NCBI GenBank assembly: GCA_023663915.1
Contig: JAMPGN010000090.1
Span: forward strand, 1-15,696
DNA length: 15,696 bases
Source: Eubacterium sp.
GTDB taxonomy: Bacteria > Bacillota_A > Clostridia > Lachnospirales > Lachnospiraceae
Direction of reading: 5' to 3'
Within the stretch, counting starts at the first letter, position 1, and every line of letters starts with the position of its first letter. Below, in pieces: positions 14,161 through 15,696 of the stretch. The notes under the pieces are model-generated. The model was not told the DNA's origin and searched no databases. It worked only from the letters and a program-made list of their open reading frames with translations. The position numbers and the translations under genes were made by a program.

Positions 14161-14913
14161 CTACAGAAAATTACCTATCTCCTCCAAAACCCTGTCTTGA
14201 TCCTTGCCCTCGATCCCGTGATTTAAATCGTCATAAAGGCATAACCGGCTATCCTGCACACACTCATGATACCTCTCCGAAACATGATAATCCACGAGCA
14301 TATCCGCTTTCCCGTGTATCAAAAGCGCCTCCCCCGCATACTGCGAAGTTATCTCGAAAATCGGTAGGTTTCTCGCAATCCGGAAGTAATGTCCGCCTAC
14401 ACGGTGTATCCCGTCTACCAGCACAACGTCCGGCACATTCCACGTGTCGTATTCCGTCCCCATACAGGTTCCCCGCAAAGCATCGTCCTTGAGCGTAGCC
14501 GCCGGAGCAAGCAAAATCAGCTTCTTCACCACATCGGGGTACATTCCCGCCAGCATCCCCGCAATCACACCGCCCATGGAGTGTCCCAACAGATAGATAT
14601 CCGTCACATAAGGCAGTGACCGCACATAATTGAGAATCGCCACGGCATCAATCATCTCCCGGAAAATATCCATATCCTCAAAACGGCCCTCGCTCTTACC
14701 ACTGCCGCTGAAATCAAACCGCACCACACACACGCCACGCTCCACAGCTTTGTGGACAATCATGCTATACAGATCGTTCTCCTCATATCCGGAATCTCCG
14801 CCAAAACCATGAAAAAGAATGAGCGCCGCACTTTTATCTGTCTCCGGTCTTGCGATCCTTCCGCGAAGCGTAAGCCCATCCCGCTTGATTTCCGTATCCA
14901 TTTCTCTCCCCAT
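14161..14913 (-). CDS. Alpha/beta hydrolase (esterase-like)
   Basis: A 250-residue serine hydrolase with a complete catalytic triad by position: S112 in GHSMGG, D204 in HGKADMLV, and H232 in DLNHGIEG. The oxyanion-hole motif HGFGGD is at 35-40. No signal peptide is seen, so it is cytoplasmic. The layout, with RFDFSGSGKSEG and the short cap around 140-190, resembles cinnamoyl/feruloyl esterase-like hydrolases of gut Firmicutes. That would fit a role in removing acyl or phenolic groups from imported plant sugars, but the substrate is inferred. Start ATG at 14913 with AGGGGG about 8 bases upstream, overlapping the DUF3237 gene's last codons; M5 at 14901 is an alternative with GGGGAG. It is the last gene of its operon. 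Confidence 0.88.
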   Translation of the reverse strand: MGREMDTEIKRDGLTLRGRIARPETDKSAALILFHGFGGDSGYEENDLYSMIVHKAVERGVCVVRFDFSGSGKSEGRFEDMDIFREMIDAVAILNYVRSLPYVTDIYLLGHSMGGVIAGMLAGMYPDVVKKLILLAPAATLKDDALRGTCMGTEYDTWNVPDVVLVDGIHRVGGHYFRIARNLPIFEITSQYAGEALLIHGKADMLVDYHVSERYHECVQDSRLCLYDDLNHGIEGKDQDRVLEEIGNFL

Positions 14914-14918
14914 ACCAT

Positions 14919-15317
14919 CTACCCCCTGTATATTCTGATCTGTACCTTGTTCTCACCGTTTCCTTCCACAACGCCAGTCAGTTTTTCCTGCTCCATCCAC
15001 CGTAATTCTTCCGCATCCGTAAAGATCTCTGGATTGGTAGTAAGCGGTTCACCTTCCGTACAGAGACCATTGTTCTCCACAAAGATACGAAACGGCTTCT
15101 GATCTCTGCCCTGTCCCTCTAAAATATACCTAGCTGACAGAGTTCTTTTCTCTCCTCGCCTCTGAATCTGCGTATCCACCCCGCCAGGCAATACCTTTCC
15201 CGTACCTGCCTCGCAAGAAAATGTACCGTGGAAAAGTATCATCGTAGCTTCTCCACTCGCTCCCTGTACTGTCTCCACCTGATCCAAAACAACATCAATT
15301 CGCAATACTTCCTGCAT
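14919..15317 (-). CDS. DUF3237 domain protein
   Basis: A 132-residue beta-rich protein matching DUF3237. Typical segments are FHGTFSCEAGTGKVLPGGVD at 29-48, RYILEGQG at 63-70, and FRIFVENNG at 76-84. The function of the family is unknown; members are often found beside sugar or aromatic-compound catabolic genes. The frame opens at 15338, but the ATG at 15317 has AGAGGGG 9 bases upstream. The stop is 5 bases from the start of the alpha/beta hydrolase, so the two are certainly one operon, and the ABC permease remnant precedes it by 34 bases. Confidence 0.85.
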   Translation of the reverse strand: MQEVLRIDVVLDQVETVQGASGEATMILFHGTFSCEAGTGKVLPGGVDTQIQRRGEKRTLSARYILEGQGRDQKPFRIFVENNGLCTEGEPLTTNPEIFTDAEELRWMEQEKLTGVVEGNGENKVQIRIYRG

Positions 15318-15351
15318 ACTCACGTACCCCTCTCTCATTTATCGCATTCAC

Positions 15352-15492
15352 TTAATTCTTAACCGCCCCGGCTGTCATTCCCGCCACAATATACTTCTGT
15401 GCCAAAAAGTATACCACAACCGCCGGAACCATCGCAATAAGTGCCCCTGCAAAAGCAACACTGACATTGGAAGAAACATAGAAAAATTTCAA
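15352..15492 (-). pseudogene. C-terminal remnant of a carbohydrate ABC transporter permease (MalG type)
   Basis: The last ~45 codons read SNVSVAFAGALIAMVPAVVV, then YFLAQKYIVAGMTAGAVKN and stop at 15354-15352. This is the final transmembrane helix and the xFxQKYxxxGxTAGAVK tail of CUT1-family sugar permeases. Further upstream homology ends around 15485 and the frame meets a TGA at 15493, whereas an intact gene would extend ~700 bases more. In its place is AT-rich DNA and the tRNA-Lys terminator, so the gene is truncated here by rearrangement, insertion or an assembly join. The intact operon would have been sugar permease, DUF3237, hydrolase. Confidence 0.82.
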
Positions 15493-15496
15493 TCAC

Positions 15497-15554
15497 ATTA
15501 TGGCTACTATAATTTTGCTATAATAAATTCTTTTTGCTATAGAAATGCCATAAT
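15497..15554. repeat. AT-rich repeats: 8-bp inverted repeat flanking a TTTTGCTATA direct repeat
   Basis: ATTATGGC (15497-15504) and GCCATAAT (15547-15554) are perfect inverted copies. Between them TTTTGCTATA occurs at 15513-15522 and 15532-15541. The block begins about 12 bases after permease homology ends. Confidence 0.55.
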
Positions 15555-15589
15555 AAACCCATTAAATATCGTACTATTCAAGACCTAAC

Positions 15590-15635
15590 AAAAAATCACT
15601 GAAAACCTTGTAAATACGCAATGTTTTCAATGATT
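15590..15635 (-). terminator. Rho-independent terminator of the tRNA-Lys transcript
   Basis: On the minus strand AATCATTGAAAAC pairs with GTTTTCAGTGATT (13 bp, one G-T pair) around a 16-base loop, followed by six T's (15595-15590, two overlapping the stem end). It starts 9 bases past the tRNA 3' end. Confidence 0.75.
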
Positions 15636-15643
15636 TTATAACG

Positions 15644-15696
15644 TGAACCACTGGGGATTCGAACCCCAGACAACTTGATTAAAAGTCAAGTGCTCT
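15644..15696 (-). tRNA. tRNA-Lys (anticodon UUU), 3' part; 5' end outside the window
   Basis: The minus strand enters at the end of the D arm (AGAGC). It then shows the anticodon stem CTTGA/TCAAG with loop CTTTTAA (anticodon TTT, Lys), a TTGTC variable loop region, a T arm TGGGG-TTCGAAT-CCCCA, and the acceptor strand GTGGTTC plus discriminator A at 15644. CCA is not encoded, as CGT follows. Confidence 0.93.

Noticed and set aside
15508..15541. TATAAT-like boxes on the plus strand as a promoter toward the tRNA
   Set aside because: They are part of the TTTTGCTATA repeats, no ORF follows on that strand, and AT-rich DNA gives such matches easily.

Overview
The window looks like chromosomal DNA of a low-to-mid GC Gram-positive anaerobe, most likely a Lachnospiraceae-type Clostridium relative. 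The grounds are strong AGGAGG-type ribosome binding sites, frequent GTG starts, a lipoprotein signal, and a DNA-replication/RNA-modification block in an order known from Firmicutes. Nearly all genes read on the minus strand; the one clear exception is an AraC-type regulator at 2763-3620. The family assignments come from reading motifs by eye; no database search was run.

Region 1 (1-707) is accessory-looking. It holds the first codons of a gene running off the left edge, a 51-residue VbhA-antitoxin-like protein just upstream of it, and a short reading frame that only becomes continuous if one base is added to a poly-A/T tract. Region 2 (708-3620) is a sugar-catabolism module: a xylose-isomerase-like TIM-barrel protein and an aldo/keto reductase in one operon, divergent from a PocR-domain AraC regulator. 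The shared 170-bp intergenic region holds an extended -10 promoter and a CGTTTT direct repeat with 20-bp spacing.

Region 3 (3659-10943) is the conserved core. Reading in the direction of transcription it is: Orn/Lys/Arg decarboxylase, guanylate-kinase-like protein, YaaR (DUF327), an unannotated 44-codon micro-ORF, DNA polymerase III delta' (holB), RicT/YaaT (PSP1), tRNA1(Val) N6-methyltransferase, and a DUF4015 glycosidase-like lipoprotein. This parallels the Bacillus subtilis yaaO-tmk-yaaQ-yaaR-holB-yaaT-yabA-yabB block, but a Gmk-fold kinase sits where tmk is found and yaaQ and yabA are absent. A 36-bp sequence containing the decarboxylase ribosome binding site is present three times in tandem just upstream of the decarboxylase start, and one copy supplies the stop codon of the preceding HD-domain gene.

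Region 4 (11030-14160) has an HD-domain protein, a CgeB-like glycosyltransferase and a stand-alone PTS EIIC membrane protein with its own promoter, palindromes and possible leader ORF. Region 5 (14137-15696) has an alpha/beta hydrolase with a clear terminator, a DUF3237 protein, and only the last ~45 codons of a carbohydrate ABC permease. The permease is cut off and followed upstream by AT-rich DNA, a rho-independent terminator and the 3' part of a tRNA-Lys(UUU) gene. That junction is the clearest sign of rearrangement or element insertion in the window.

I did not find a defence island, CRISPR array, complete transposon or other obviously new multi-gene system. The most interesting items are the triplicated translation-initiation region, the truncated permease beside tRNA-Lys, the VbhA-like pair at the left edge and the micro-ORF between yaaR and holB.
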